From positions 1 through 41,198 of the forward strand of contig NZ_OEZH01000147.1 in NCBI RefSeq assembly GCF_900243075.1: a stretch of DNA of 41,198 nucleotides, in the 5' to 3' direction. Made by a program: the position numbers and the translations under genes. The DNA comes from Clostridioides difficile (GTDB lineage Bacteria; Bacillota; Clostridia; Peptostreptococcales; Peptostreptococcaceae). Positions within the stretch are counted from its first letter, which is position 1. Each line of letters opens with the position of its first letter. Under the pieces are notes generated by a model that was given only the letters and a program-made list of their open reading frames with translations, did not search any database and was not told the DNA's origin. Positions 18,493 through 27,070 of the stretch are shown piece by piece.

Positions 18493-18707
18493 ATGAGAAT
18501 AGTATGCAAAGAGAAATAAAATTAGAGGTTCCATCATTAACAAATTTTTCGTGATTAAATGTGAAAATACTAAAGTAAATGAAATTATTATACACAATAG
18601 CAGACTAATCACAAGTAAAAAAATGAACTTGTTCATGGAATATGTAGAAAAATACCTGTTGTGGCTTTAAATTGACCTGTTATGGCATATATATTGAAAT
18701 AATTAAT

Positions 18708-18796
18708 AATAGATGTTATCTTTTAAGCATAGAAAATAATTTAATTGAGGAGAGAAAAATGATTAAATATTATATGTTTAAAAGGTAACATCTATT
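18708..18796 (+). promoter_or_regulatory. Long hairpin enclosing a ribosome binding site and a 9-codon ORF
   Basis: AATAGATGTTATCTTTTA (18708-18725) pairs with TAAAAGGTAACATCTATT (18779-18796), 17 of 18 bases plus a G-U pair, followed by TTCTTTTAT. The 53-base loop contains GAGGAG and an ATG at 18759 opening MIKYYMFKR, whose stop codon lies inside the second arm (18786-18788). It may be a terminator of the broken regulator gene or an attenuator of the transporter-protease operon that begins 90 bases later; a translating ribosome would open the stem. Confidence 0.5.
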
Positions 18797-18886
18797 TTCT
18801 TTTATAACAAGTCAATAAATGATGAAGAGTGTGAAAAATATAAACCGATATTAATTACATGGGGCAAAAGGAGGAAATAATGCTGA

Positions 18887-21460
18887 ATGAATAAAGATTG
18901 TTTTAATTTAAGTAAAAAATATATAAAAATGTATAGAAAAAGATCTATATCAATAGTACTAAGCATGATACTTTCTATAGCTCTCATTGTTGGTATCGGA
19001 AGTTTATTAGATACAACGAGATATGCAGAAATACAAAATATGAGGTATACTCAAGGAATTTATCATGTTATATTTAGTGATTTGAATAAAAAGCAAATTA
19101 AAAGGATTGAAGATAAAACTAATATAGCTAACATGGGTTTGAAGGTACACTATGCTGCAACATCAAAAGAAGAAAAACAATTGGTTGAGCTCACTTTAGT
19201 AAACGAAGGTTATATAAAAAGCGACTCCGAAATAATAAAAGGAAGATTTCCAAATAAAAAAAATGAAATGATTGCTGAAAGTTGGGTATTGAAAAATTTA
19301 AGTATTAAACCTGAAATTAATCAAGAAATTGAGTTGAAAGTTAAAGATGATAAAAAAGGATTTAAAAAAGAAAAATTCAAGATAGTTGGTATTCTTAAAG
19401 ATAGAGAGAGTCATAAGACAATTGCTAATATGGAACTAATGTTACCTCTTGATTTGTATAATATGAATAAAATAAATACATATATAGCATTTAAAAATAA
19501 TATTGATATAAACAATGAAATAAATAAAATAGCAAAAGAGAATTCTATTTCTAAGGAAAATATCAGACCTCATAATGATTTAATAGGTTTAGAAACATCA
19601 GAAAATAAAGAAATTTACAATAAATTTAAAATAGTTTTAATAGTAAGTTTAATATGTGGAATTGTTATATATGGAATATTCAATATATCTATATATAACA
19701 GAATGGGAGAATACGGTGTATTAAGAGCAATCGGAACTAATAGAAATGGCATGTTTAAAGTTATATTACAAGAATTAAGAATTTTATATTTTATTTCGAT
19801 ACCTATAGGTATAATAACAGGATATTTAGGAGCTAAAATTTTTTATAAATTAGGTGAAAATATAAATACAAAATTTATCTTAAATGGTGAAATCGTAAAA
19901 ATAGGCTTAATTTTTCCAGAAGACATAATAATTTTATCAATCTTATCAATTGGAGTTATTATAATATTAATAGCTTTTTTAACTTGTAGGAATATTGTGA
20001 ATAATACTATTATAAGTTTGATAAAAAGAAGTAGTGATAATGTATTTGAAAGAAATTTTGTCAGTTTTAGTTTTTTTAATAGGTTTGTAGAATTTTCTAA
20101 GGCAATTTCTCTTAAAAATATATTTAGAAATAAAAAAACTTTTTTTATGATAATCCTTTCTATGTGTATTTGTGGAACTATGTTTATTCTGTTGAACTAT
20201 AATAGGCATCTAAAAGAGAAGAGATATCCAGTTTATTTTTCCAATTTACATATGAATTCTGATTTTATGATGAATATATATAATGATAATAAGAGTAGTG
20301 GAATAAATGAAAGTATTTTAGAAGAGATAGAAAAAATTGAAGGTGTAAAAAATATAGAGTCATCTCAAGTTACATATTCAAAGTTAATAATGAATAATAT
20401 AAAAATTTTGAATAAGGATTATTTTAATGATTTAAATTATTATAATAAAGATACTCCTAAAAAAGAGTATTTGATGAATGACAAAGTGAGAAAAGAGACT
20501 ATTTTAAAGAATAACTTTAGAGGATATAATGATAGTGCCCTTAATAGATTGAAAGATTATATTATAGAAGGAAATATAGATATAAACAAAATTAAAGAAG
20601 ATAATTTGGCTATTGTATATATACCTCAAATAAATGGAAAAAATCCTGTTCCACAAGTAAATGGAAAAAGTGTTGTGGATATAAAGCCTGGTGACGAAAT
20701 TAATATAAAATTTAGAAAAGATAATATTATAGATGATAAGTATTATAAATTAACTGATTACGATTCAGAATATGTATATAAACAATTTAAAGTTGGAGCT
20801 ATAGTATCATATGATTATATGCATGAAGCGTATAATACAACCAGTAATAGTGTGGATGTTATTGTCGACCAAGAAACATTTAAAGCCAGCACAGGTATAA
20901 ATGATTATTATTCTGTTAATATCAATTTAGATAAAGGAGTAGATGATAAGAATATAGAAGATAAAATATCAAAAATCATATCAAAATCAAATGCTAAAAG
21001 AATAATATTGACAAATATAGTGAAGCAAAAACAAGATGTTGAGACATTAAATAAAAAAATCAAAATTTATAATACAGGAATAGTATTTATAATTTTTATA
21101 ATTACTATTATAAATGTAATAAATAATATAGGATATAGCATAATTTCAAGAATTAATGAATTTGGAATATTAATAGCAATAGGAGCAAATCAAAAGATTT
21201 TAAATAAAATGATAGTATATGAAGGTATATCTTATGGAGTACTGTCAAGTTTAGTTACCATTATGTCATCATGTATTTTGCAGAAAAGAATATATATCAA
21301 TAGTGGGGTATCAAGTTTAGGAATAGAATTTAGCCTACTATATTGGGATTATGTATTAATTACAGCAGTAAATATAATTATTGGAGCTGTAACTGCTCAT
21401 TTTCAATTCAAGCATATTAAAAGTAAACGTGTGGTTGAATGCATAAATAGAGTAGAATAA
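18887..21460 (+). CDS. FtsX-type ABC transporter permease, cassette 2
   Basis: An 857-residue membrane protein with the same plan as the cassette 1 permease. There is one helix near 20-40, an outside domain, three helices from about 245 to 370 with YNRMGEYGVLRAIGTNRNGMFK (FtsX signature), a helix near 425-445, a second outside domain, and three C-terminal helices from about 715 with SRINEFGILIAIGANQKILNK. It should pair with the ATPase encoded 16 bases downstream. The start is odd: AGGAGG (18869-18874) is ideally spaced for ATG 18880, which opens a four-codon frame (MLNE, stop 18892-18894) overlapping the real ATG 18887, so the permease is translated either from a distant site or by reinitiation. 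Intact otherwise. Confidence 0.88.
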   Translation: MNKDCFNLSKKYIKMYRKRSISIVLSMILSIALIVGIGSLLDTTRYAEIQNMRYTQGIYHVIFSDLNKKQIKRIEDKTNIANMGLKVHYAATSKEEKQLVELTLVNEGYIKSDSEIIKGRFPNKKNEMIAESWVLKNLSIKPEINQEIELKVKDDKKGFKKEKFKIVGILKDRESHKTIANMELMLPLDLYNMNKINTYIAFKNNIDINNEINKIAKENSISKENIRPHNDLIGLETSENKEIYNKFKIVLIVSLICGIVIYGIFNISIYNRMGEYGVLRAIGTNRNGMFKVILQELRILYFISIPIGIITGYLGAKIFYKLGENINTKFILNGEIVKIGLIFPEDIIILSILSIGVIIILIAFLTCRNIVNNTIISLIKRSSDNVFERNFVSFSFFNRFVEFSKAISLKNIFRNKKTFFMIILSMCICGTMFILLNYNRHLKEKRYPVYFSNLHMNSDFMMNIYNDNKSSGINESILEEIEKIEGVKNIESSQVTYSKLIMNNIKILNKDYFNDLNYYNKDTPKKEYLMNDKVRKETILKNNFRGYNDSALNRLKDYIIEGNIDINKIKEDNLAIVYIPQINGKNPVPQVNGKSVVDIKPGDEINIKFRKDNIIDDKYYKLTDYDSEYVYKQFKVGAIVSYDYMHEAYNTTSNSVDVIVDQETFKASTGINDYYSVNINLDKGVDDKNIEDKISKIISKSNAKRIILTNIVKQKQDVETLNKKIKIYNTGIVFIIFIITIINVINNIGYSIISRINEFGILIAIGANQKILNKMIVYEGISYGVLSSLVTIMSSCILQKRIYINSGVSSLGIEFSLLYWDYVLITAVNIIIGAVTAHFQFKHIKSKRVVECINRVE

Positions 21461-21476
21461 AGTTATAGGAGGAAAA

Positions 21477-22142
21477 ATGAACATATTAAAAACAACAGAC
21501 TTGTGCAAGATATATGGGAGAAAAGAATCAAGAGTTGAAGTTCTAAGAAATATAAATATTGAAATTGATAAAGGTGAATTTGTATCAATAATGGGTCCAA
21601 GTGGAAGTGGAAAAAGCACATTACTTTATTTATTAGGAGGTATTGAGAGAGCTACTTCTGGAAAAATAATTGTTGATAATAAGGATATAAATATATTTTC
21701 AGATATAACTATGTCAGAATATAGAAGGAAAAAAATTGGTTTTGTATTTCAACAGTATAATCTAATCCCAATACTTACAGTTGAAGAAAATATTAAACTT
21801 CCACTATTAATGGGAAAAGAAAAAATTGATGAGAATTATATAAATGAATTAATAGATATGCTTGGGCTTAAAGATAAGAGGAAATACCTTCCAAGTCAGT
21901 TATCTGGAGGTCAACAACAAAGAGTTGCTATAGGACGAGCATTATCTACATCTCCAAGCATTATATTAGCAGATGAACCTACAGGAAATCTAGACAGTAA
22001 AAATAGTGATATAGTTATAGATCTTTTAAAGATGTCTACTAAAAGGCTTAATAAAACATTACTTCTTGTAACTCATGATAATAATATTGCCAAAATTTCA
22101 GATAGAGTTATTTCTATAATTGATGGGAAAATAAAAGAATAG
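21477..22142 (+). CDS. ABC transporter ATP-binding protein (MacB/LolD type), cassette 2
   Basis: A complete 221-residue ATPase: Walker A GPSGSGKST, Q-loop FQQYNLIP, signature LSGGQQQRVAIGRAL, Walker B IILADEPTGNLD, H-loop VTHD. It shares long identical stretches with the cassette 1 ATPase (for example LTVEENIKLP and YLP-QLSGGQQQRVAI), so the two are paralogues. TAGGAGGAAAA precedes ATG 21477. It is flanked by the permease (16 bases) and the S8 protease (11 bases) in an evident operon. Confidence 0.93.
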   Translation: MNILKTTDLCKIYGRKESRVEVLRNINIEIDKGEFVSIMGPSGSGKSTLLYLLGGIERATSGKIIVDNKDINIFSDITMSEYRRKKIGFVFQQYNLIPILTVEENIKLPLLMGKEKIDENYINELIDMLGLKDKRKYLPSQLSGGQQQRVAIGRALSTSPSIILADEPTGNLDSKNSDIVIDLLKMSTKRLNKTLLLVTHDNNIAKISDRVISIIDGKIKE

Positions 22143-22153
22143 GTGATTTTACA

Positions 22154-23164
22154 ATGAGCAGAGTGAAAGTAGCAATATTAGATACTGGAATAGATTCTAA
22201 ACATGACTATTTAAAAGAAAATATAATTGGAGGAAGGTCATTCATATTAGATGATAAAAATATATTAATTGGAGACGAATACAGTGATGATAATGGTCAT
22301 GGGAGTTCTTGTGCATCTCTAATAAAAAAAGAATTTAAAGATATAGATATATTTGCAATTAAAATATTGGATAGTCAGGGAAGAAGCAATGTACAAGTTC
22401 TTGAAGAAGCATTAAAATTTATATTGAAAACAGATATAAGGTTGATAAATTTAAGTTTATCAATAAATGAAAATAAATTTCAAAGTGATTTATATAGTAT
22501 ATGTAAAGAATTATTCTTAAATGGGAAAATAATAGTAAGTTCACTTGCAAATAGATGTAAATCAAGTTATCCATGTGTATTTGATAATGTAATAGGAGTA
22601 AAAGGATTTATTTTAGAGAATAAGGATTCATTTTGGTACAATAAGGATTATGATATACAGTGTGTAATAGACAATAATTCTTATTTAAGTTGTAGTTTAA
22701 ATAACTCATATCAATTATTTGGAAAAAGCAACAGCCAAGCTACAGCTAGATTAACAGGAAAAATAGCTAAGGTGATGTCAAAATATCCAAAAATAGAATT
22801 GGAAGGTTTGAATAAAGAGCTTGAATCTTTAGCATTAAAAAATAGATGGTCTGAGAGTGACTTATTATCAAGTAAAAGATATTATGATAATAAAGTTGAA
22901 CCATATGATAGTGATAATTATATTTTAAAAAGTGTAAAGGAAACTTTGAAAGAAGTATTAAAAATAGATGATAAGAGTGAAGATATATATGATTACAATT
23001 TGTTTAGTAATAGAGTTGGTTTAAATGATCATAATTGTTTTAATGTAATAAGAAAAATGGAAGAGAAATTTAATATAAAAATTGAATACATAAATGTCTC
23101 AAGATATGACTTTGTGTCAGTACATACTCTAACAAAACTTGTTGAGTTAAATATAAATGAATAA
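22154..23164 (+). CDS. S8 (subtilisin-type) protease with C-terminal acyl-carrier-like domain
   Basis: A 336-residue protein without a signal peptide, hence cytoplasmic. The S8 triad is visible: D10 in VAILDTGID, H49 in NGHGSSC, S194 in KSNSQATARLTG (usual GTSMATP, with the Pro replaced by Ala). N133 in SSLANRC fits the oxyanion Asn. The domain ends near residue 245 and is short for the family. Residues about 258-336 look like a carrier protein: VKETLKEVLKID, then GLNDHNCFNVIRKMEEKFNIKIE where an acyl carrier has the DSL-x(n)-LEEEFxIxI region, then VSVHTLTKLVEL. The serine that would hold phosphopantetheine is replaced (N291-D292-H293 in place of D-S-L). Clostridial Cys-rich peptide loci encode an acyl-carrier-related maturation protein, and this may be its fusion to the leader-cleaving protease. 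It is 11 bases past the ATPase and 33 before the exporter. Confidence 0.85.
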   Translation: MSRVKVAILDTGIDSKHDYLKENIIGGRSFILDDKNILIGDEYSDDNGHGSSCASLIKKEFKDIDIFAIKILDSQGRSNVQVLEEALKFILKTDIRLINLSLSINENKFQSDLYSICKELFLNGKIIVSSLANRCKSSYPCVFDNVIGVKGFILENKDSFWYNKDYDIQCVIDNNSYLSCSLNNSYQLFGKSNSQATARLTGKIAKVMSKYPKIELEGLNKELESLALKNRWSESDLLSSKRYYDNKVEPYDSDNYILKSVKETLKEVLKIDDKSEDIYDYNLFSNRVGLNDHNCFNVIRKMEEKFNIKIEYINVSRYDFVSVHTLTKLVELNINE

Positions 23165-23197
23165 GTGTGAATAATATTTTATTTATGGAGTTTTGTT

Positions 23198-24973
23198 ATG
23201 TTTAGATGCTTGGGAGGGAAGCTTTTGAAAAATAAAAAAAATATAAAGAAATTTCTAAGAATGGTTTTTAAAAATAATAGAGCTGTTATTATGATAGCAT
23301 TTATTATCGTATTGACAATATCTGCTTTGGATTTAGCAATTCCTCAAGTGATAAAAATTATATTAGATAACGCTATACAACTGGGGAATGTAGAATTACT
23401 GATAAAGCTTGTTTTAGTATTTTCTGCAATAAAGATAACCGTGGCATTATCTGAAATAGCTCTACAATATATATATTCAAAGATGAAAAAAAGAATAACA
23501 ATAAATTTAAAATTAAAGCTACTAAAACATCTATCAAAACTATCTGGAAACTATTACACAAATATAAAATCTGGAAATATATTAACTATATTAGAAAATG
23601 ACATATTTATAGTTGAGAATTTTGGGATAGAAATGATATTTTCTTTGATTGTAAATGTTATAACAGCTTTTTCAGCATTAGTATTTTTAGTTAACATTAG
23701 ATTTGATTTATTACTTATAGTTTTAGTAATTCAGATAGTAATAATATTTAGTCAATCGAAATTTACAAAAAAAATAGCACTTAAGACAAAAGAAATAAGA
23801 ACAGATTCAGGAAATGTGTCGAACTTGGTTCAAGAATATGTTTCTAATATGATGAATATAGTTATATCAAAATCAGTATTAAGATTTTTTAGAACATATG
23901 TAAAAAAAGAAAAAGGAATTGTAGATAAATGGATAAGGCTCAATACAATAATTTCAACAAATATTTCAATAGCAATGATATTAAGCAGTCTAATAACAAT
24001 ATCAATTTATTGTTATGGAGGAATAAAAATAATAAAGGGGGAAATGAGTATAGGGGAACTTATTGCATTTCAACAATATACAAGTATGCTGATTATGCCT
24101 TGCACAAGTATAATTAAGTCTAATACTAGAATTCAACAGGCATCAGTTTCAATAGATAGGATATTTAATGCATTGGATGAACCAGTAATTATAAAACAAA
24201 ATAATAATGGCAATAGGTGTAAGGAAAATTTTGTAGGTAATATCGAATTTAAGAATGTTGAATTTTCCTATGATAATGAAATTAAGACTATAGATAATCT
24301 AACTTTAGAATTTAAAAATGGAAAAACAACTGCGTTAGTTGGCTCTAGCGGATGTGGTAAATCTACAATAGCTAGGTTGGTATTTAGACTTTGGGATATT
24401 GATAAAGGAAGTATAAAAGTAGATGGTGTTGATTTAAAGGATTATAATTTAGTAGATATAAGAAAACAGATATCTGTTATAACTCAAGACTTACTATTAT
24501 TTGATGATACAATTTTAAACAATTTAACTTTAGGGAATAAAAATATATCTAAAAATGATGTAGAGTATATCTGTAAAAAAATCGATGTGTATGATTTTAT
24601 AATTAACCTTGAGAATAGTTTTGAAACTATAATTGGGGAGAAAGGTGTAAAACTATCTGGAGGTCAGAAACAGAAAATATCTATTGCAAGAGCTTTGCTA
24701 AGCAATTCTAAAATATTGATATTTGATGAAGCGACATCAGCATTGGATAATATATCACAAAGAGATATATTGAAAAATATAAATGAGTTTCTGAAAGATA
24801 AAACAACCATAATTATAGCACATAGACTATCAACAATAAAAAACGTAGATAAGATATATGTTATTAAAGACGGAAAATCTGTCGAGGAAGGAACCCATGA
24901 AGAACTTATAAATGCTGGTAAGTATTATTATAATTTTTTAAATGAACAAGAATATGAATGTGGTATTGGGTAG
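23198..24973 (+). CDS. ABC exporter, fused membrane and ATPase domains (peptide exporter type)
   Basis: A 591-residue half-transporter. Six helices lie in roughly residues 25-310 (type IV ABC membrane domain), then an ATPase with Walker A GSSGCGKST near 385, Q-loop VITQDLLLFDD, signature KLSGGQKQKISIARALL, Walker B ILIFDEATSALD and H-loop IIAHRLST. It has no N-terminal C39 peptidase domain, so leader removal would need a separate protease, and the S8 gene just upstream is the obvious candidate. It would work as a homodimer. Two starts are possible: ATG 23198 behind ATGGAG, or TTG 23225 behind GGGAGG at 23212-23217. It ends the operon, with a terminator following. Confidence 0.9.
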   Translation: MFRCLGGKLLKNKKNIKKFLRMVFKNNRAVIMIAFIIVLTISALDLAIPQVIKIILDNAIQLGNVELLIKLVLVFSAIKITVALSEIALQYIYSKMKKRITINLKLKLLKHLSKLSGNYYTNIKSGNILTILENDIFIVENFGIEMIFSLIVNVITAFSALVFLVNIRFDLLLIVLVIQIVIIFSQSKFTKKIALKTKEIRTDSGNVSNLVQEYVSNMMNIVISKSVLRFFRTYVKKEKGIVDKWIRLNTIISTNISIAMILSSLITISIYCYGGIKIIKGEMSIGELIAFQQYTSMLIMPCTSIIKSNTRIQQASVSIDRIFNALDEPVIIKQNNNGNRCKENFVGNIEFKNVEFSYDNEIKTIDNLTLEFKNGKTTALVGSSGCGKSTIARLVFRLWDIDKGSIKVDGVDLKDYNLVDIRKQISVITQDLLLFDDTILNNLTLGNKNISKNDVEYICKKIDVYDFIINLENSFETIIGEKGVKLSGGQKQKISIARALLSNSKILIFDEATSALDNISQRDILKNINEFLKDKTTIIIAHRLSTIKNVDKIYVIKDGKSVEEGTHEELINAGKYYYNFLNEQEYECGIG

Positions 24974-24977
24974 ATAT

Positions 24978-25029
24978 GAGAGTGCTCCAAAATGGTTTTA
25001 AAAATCATATAATTAGAGCCTCTCTTTTT
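24978..25029 (+). terminator. Terminator of the cassette 2 operon
   Basis: GAGAGTGCTC (24978-24987) pairs with GAGCCTCTC (25016-25024) with one bulged position and is followed by TTTTT. Confidence 0.65.
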
Positions 25030-25304
25030 AATATATAAAATTTATTGAATGATAAAGTAATATCGATATAAAAGGTTATGAATATTTTTAGAATATGATA
25101 ATAATTATTCTATATATTAATTACCACACAAATGTAATGAATTATGAAAAGTTTGTTTTAATTAAAATGTTTCATTTAAATAAGTTGAAATTTTGGTGGA
25201 TAAATTATAAGTTGAGTTTGTTCAACTACAATAAATAATTAAAAAGAGATTTATATACATTAGAATATCATTCTAAAAATAAAATATAATTAATACATAA
25301 TTAA

Positions 25305-25346
25305 AAAGAGACTGATTAGTATCTAAAAAATAAAATCAGTCTCTTT
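25305..25346. terminator. Bidirectional terminator of the ferredoxin gene
   Basis: Perfect 13-base arms AAAGAGACTGATT (25305-25317) and AATCAGTCTCTTT (25334-25346), 15 bases beyond the ferredoxin stop, with T/A runs on both sides. Confidence 0.85.
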
Positions 25347-25361
25347 ATGAATAACGAATTA

Positions 25362-25532
25362 TTATTCTGGTTGAGGTGCATCTACAGGACAAGCTCCTGC
25401 ACAAGAACCACAGTCTATACAAGAACCAGCATCTATAACATATGCGTCGTCTCCAGCTGATATACAGCTAACAGGGCATTCAGCCTCACAAGCACCACAG
25501 CTTATACAAGCGTCAGTAATTTTATATGCCAT
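25362..25532 (-). CDS. 2[4Fe-4S] ferredoxin, clostridial type
   Basis: A 56-residue protein with two CxxCxxCxxxCP motifs: CISCGACEAECP near residues 9-20 and CIDCGSCAGACP near 38-49. Length, internal symmetry and acidic character match the classic clostridial ferredoxin, the low-potential electron carrier for pyruvate:ferredoxin oxidoreductase, hydrogenase and CO dehydrogenase. GGGAGG (25546-25541 on the minus strand) sets ATG 25532; a longer frame upstream lacks a binding site. It is monocistronic, pointing away from the CO dehydrogenase genes though only 1.5 kb from them. Confidence 0.95.
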   Translation of the reverse strand: MAYKITDACISCGACEAECPVSCISAGDDAYVIDAGSCIDCGSCAGACPVDAPQPE

Positions 25533-25816
25533 TTTGAAATCCTCCCTTTTATATGTATTGTAATTCAATAACATTATAACAAATATTATTGAATATAACA
25601 ATTAAATTAATTCTACAACAAAAACTTTATTATGATATTCTTGTTTGAAAGTTTTACAATAAAATTTAATCTGCTTATATTTTTATTTATTTTAAAGAAA
25701 TTTATTTTAAAAATAAAATTAAATTTAAAAAGTTGTCTATTGATTATATTTAAAAATGTTATACTCTAAAAAAGTATATTTTGTTTTAAAATATGTTAAT
25801 ACAAAGGAGGTTTAAT

Positions 25817-26884
25817 ATGAAGAATAAATTAGTTTACATATGTATTATGAGTCTATTGTTATTTGTAGTAGGATGCTCTAATAATCCAAATGAGGAAAAT
25901 GCTATTAAAAAAGACTCTAAGAATAACCAAAGCCAGGCTAAAGAAGAAAAAAGAGAACCTGTAAAAAAAGACATAACTATAAGTTTCGCTGGTGATGTAA
26001 CTATGGGAAACTATAAAGGTTCATCATATTATGGTAGTTTTGACCATGAATTTAAAAGACAAGGAGAAGACTACAACTATTTTCTTAAAAATGTAAAACC
26101 TGTATTTGAAAAAGATGACCTAACAGTAGTTAATTTAGAAGGTCCACTTACTACAGCATCAAATGCAAAAGAAAAAAAATTTGCATTTAAAGGAAAGCCA
26201 GGGTATGTAAATATTTTAAAATCTGGCAGTGTAGAGGCAGTAAGTGTTGCAAATAATCATTCAGAAGATTATTTTGAAGAAGGGATGAAAGATACACAGT
26301 TTATATTGGATGAGAATAAAATAAATTATTTTGGATTAGGTAAAGATACTGTTGTAGATGTCAAAGGAATTAAGGTGGGTCTATTAGGATATAATGGATT
26401 ATCCACTGAATATAATGAAAAAAACTTAAAACAAATGGAAGATGATATTAAGTTGCTAAAAAAGAAATCTGATGTTGTTGTGGTGTACTTTCATTGGGGT
26501 ATAGAATTAGACTATTATCCAGATAAAAAGCAAAAAGACTTTGCCCATTATGCAATAGACAAGGGAGCCGATTTAGTTATGGGTTCTCATCCACATGTGA
26601 TTCAAGGTATAGAAAAGTATAAAGATAAGTATATAGCTTATAGCCTGGGGAATTTTTGTTTTGGAGGAAATAAGAATCCTTCTGATACAGATAGTTATAT
26701 ATATCAACAAACTTTTACTTTTTCAGATAATAAATTAACTTCAATTAAAGAGCCAAATATAATACCAACTGCAATAACATCTAGTAGCTCTAGAAATAAC
26801 TATCAACCAAAAGTATTGTATGGAAGTGAGAAGGAAAGAGTTTTAAATAAACTAGAAAAAATAAGTAAAGATTTGAATAAATAA
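25817..26884 (+). CDS. CapA-family (PGA_cap) lipoprotein, metallophosphatase-like fold
   Basis: A 355-residue protein. Its signal peptide ends in a lipobox (LLLFVVGC, lipid Cys at about residue 20), then a Lys/Glu/Asn-rich spacer to about 50. The PGA_cap domain follows: ISFAGDVTMGN, VVNLEGPLTT, VSVANNHSEDYFEEGM, VVVYFHWGIELDYYP, LVMGSHPHVIQGIEKY and YSLGNFCFGG. The spacing of these Asp, Asn and His residues matches calcineurin-like metal sites. Named for the poly-gamma-glutamate capsule factor CapA, but solitary copies occur in many Firmicutes without capB or capC, as here, so capsule synthesis should not be assumed. AAAGGAGG fixes ATG 25817. A 16-base tandem duplication lies across its stop codon. 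Confidence 0.88.
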   Translation: MKNKLVYICIMSLLLFVVGCSNNPNEENAIKKDSKNNQSQAKEEKREPVKKDITISFAGDVTMGNYKGSSYYGSFDHEFKRQGEDYNYFLKNVKPVFEKDDLTVVNLEGPLTTASNAKEKKFAFKGKPGYVNILKSGSVEAVSVANNHSEDYFEEGMKDTQFILDENKINYFGLGKDTVVDVKGIKVGLLGYNGLSTEYNEKNLKQMEDDIKLLKKKSDVVVVYFHWGIELDYYPDKKQKDFAHYAIDKGADLVMGSHPHVIQGIEKYKDKYIAYSLGNFCFGGNKNPSDTDSYIYQQTFTFSDNKLTSIKEPNIIPTAITSSSSRNNYQPKVLYGSEKERVLNKLEKISKDLNK

Positions 26885-26898
26885 AGATTTGAATAAAT
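26867..26898 (+). repeat. 16-base tandem duplication across the capA-like stop codon
   Basis: AAAGATTTGAATAAAT occurs twice in direct succession (26867-26882 and 26883-26898). The first copy contains the last codons and the stop, so the protein is unaffected. It looks like a recent slippage duplication. Confidence 0.85.
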
Positions 26899-26981
26899 AA
26901 AAATGTAAAAAAAAATAAATATATATATTTATTTTAATAATTTATATTTTGTTTAAGGCATGGAAAATCGTGGTATTAAAT

Positions 26982-27042
26982 AAGTAGATTTTAATAGTTA
27001 AATTATAGTCAATTATAATAAAGCTATTTAATCTACTTTTTT
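26982..27042 (+). terminator. Terminator or attenuator immediately before cooS
   Basis: AAGTAGATTTTAATAG (26982-26997) pairs with CTATTTAATCTACTT (27024-27038) with one bulge, followed by a T run. Only 28 bases separate it from the cooS start, so any cooS promoter must lie inside or upstream of the hairpin. TATAAT at 27014-27019 is in the loop. Confidence 0.65.
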
Positions 27043-27070
27043 AATATAAAAATATAAGGGGGAATTTGTA

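Larger units (their letters stand above)
24974..25361. other. Intergenic region with two terminators and no supported gene
   Basis: Between the terminators at 24978-25029 and 25305-25346 lies AT-rich sequence with a 6-bp palindrome AGTTGA-N6-TCAACT (25210-25227). A 23-codon frame at 25167-25238 has no ribosome binding site and no Cys, so I do not call it a peptide precursor. Confidence 0.55.

Noticed and set aside
18439-18636. 65-residue hydrophobic minus-strand frame as a membrane peptide
   Set aside because: It is antisense to the response-regulator remnant, lacks a ribosome binding site, and its hydrophobicity reflects complementary A-rich sequence.
25167-25238. 23-codon frame after cassette 2 as a possible precursor peptide
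   Set aside because: It has no ribosome binding site, no Cys and no leader-core pattern, and lies beyond the operon terminator.
25817-26884. Capsule (poly-gamma-glutamate) biosynthesis locus
   Set aside because: Only the CapA-like lipoprotein is present, with no capB, capC or other capsule genes nearby.
26950-26960. TTTGTTTAAGG before cooS as a Rex box
   Set aside because: Only one half-site is present.
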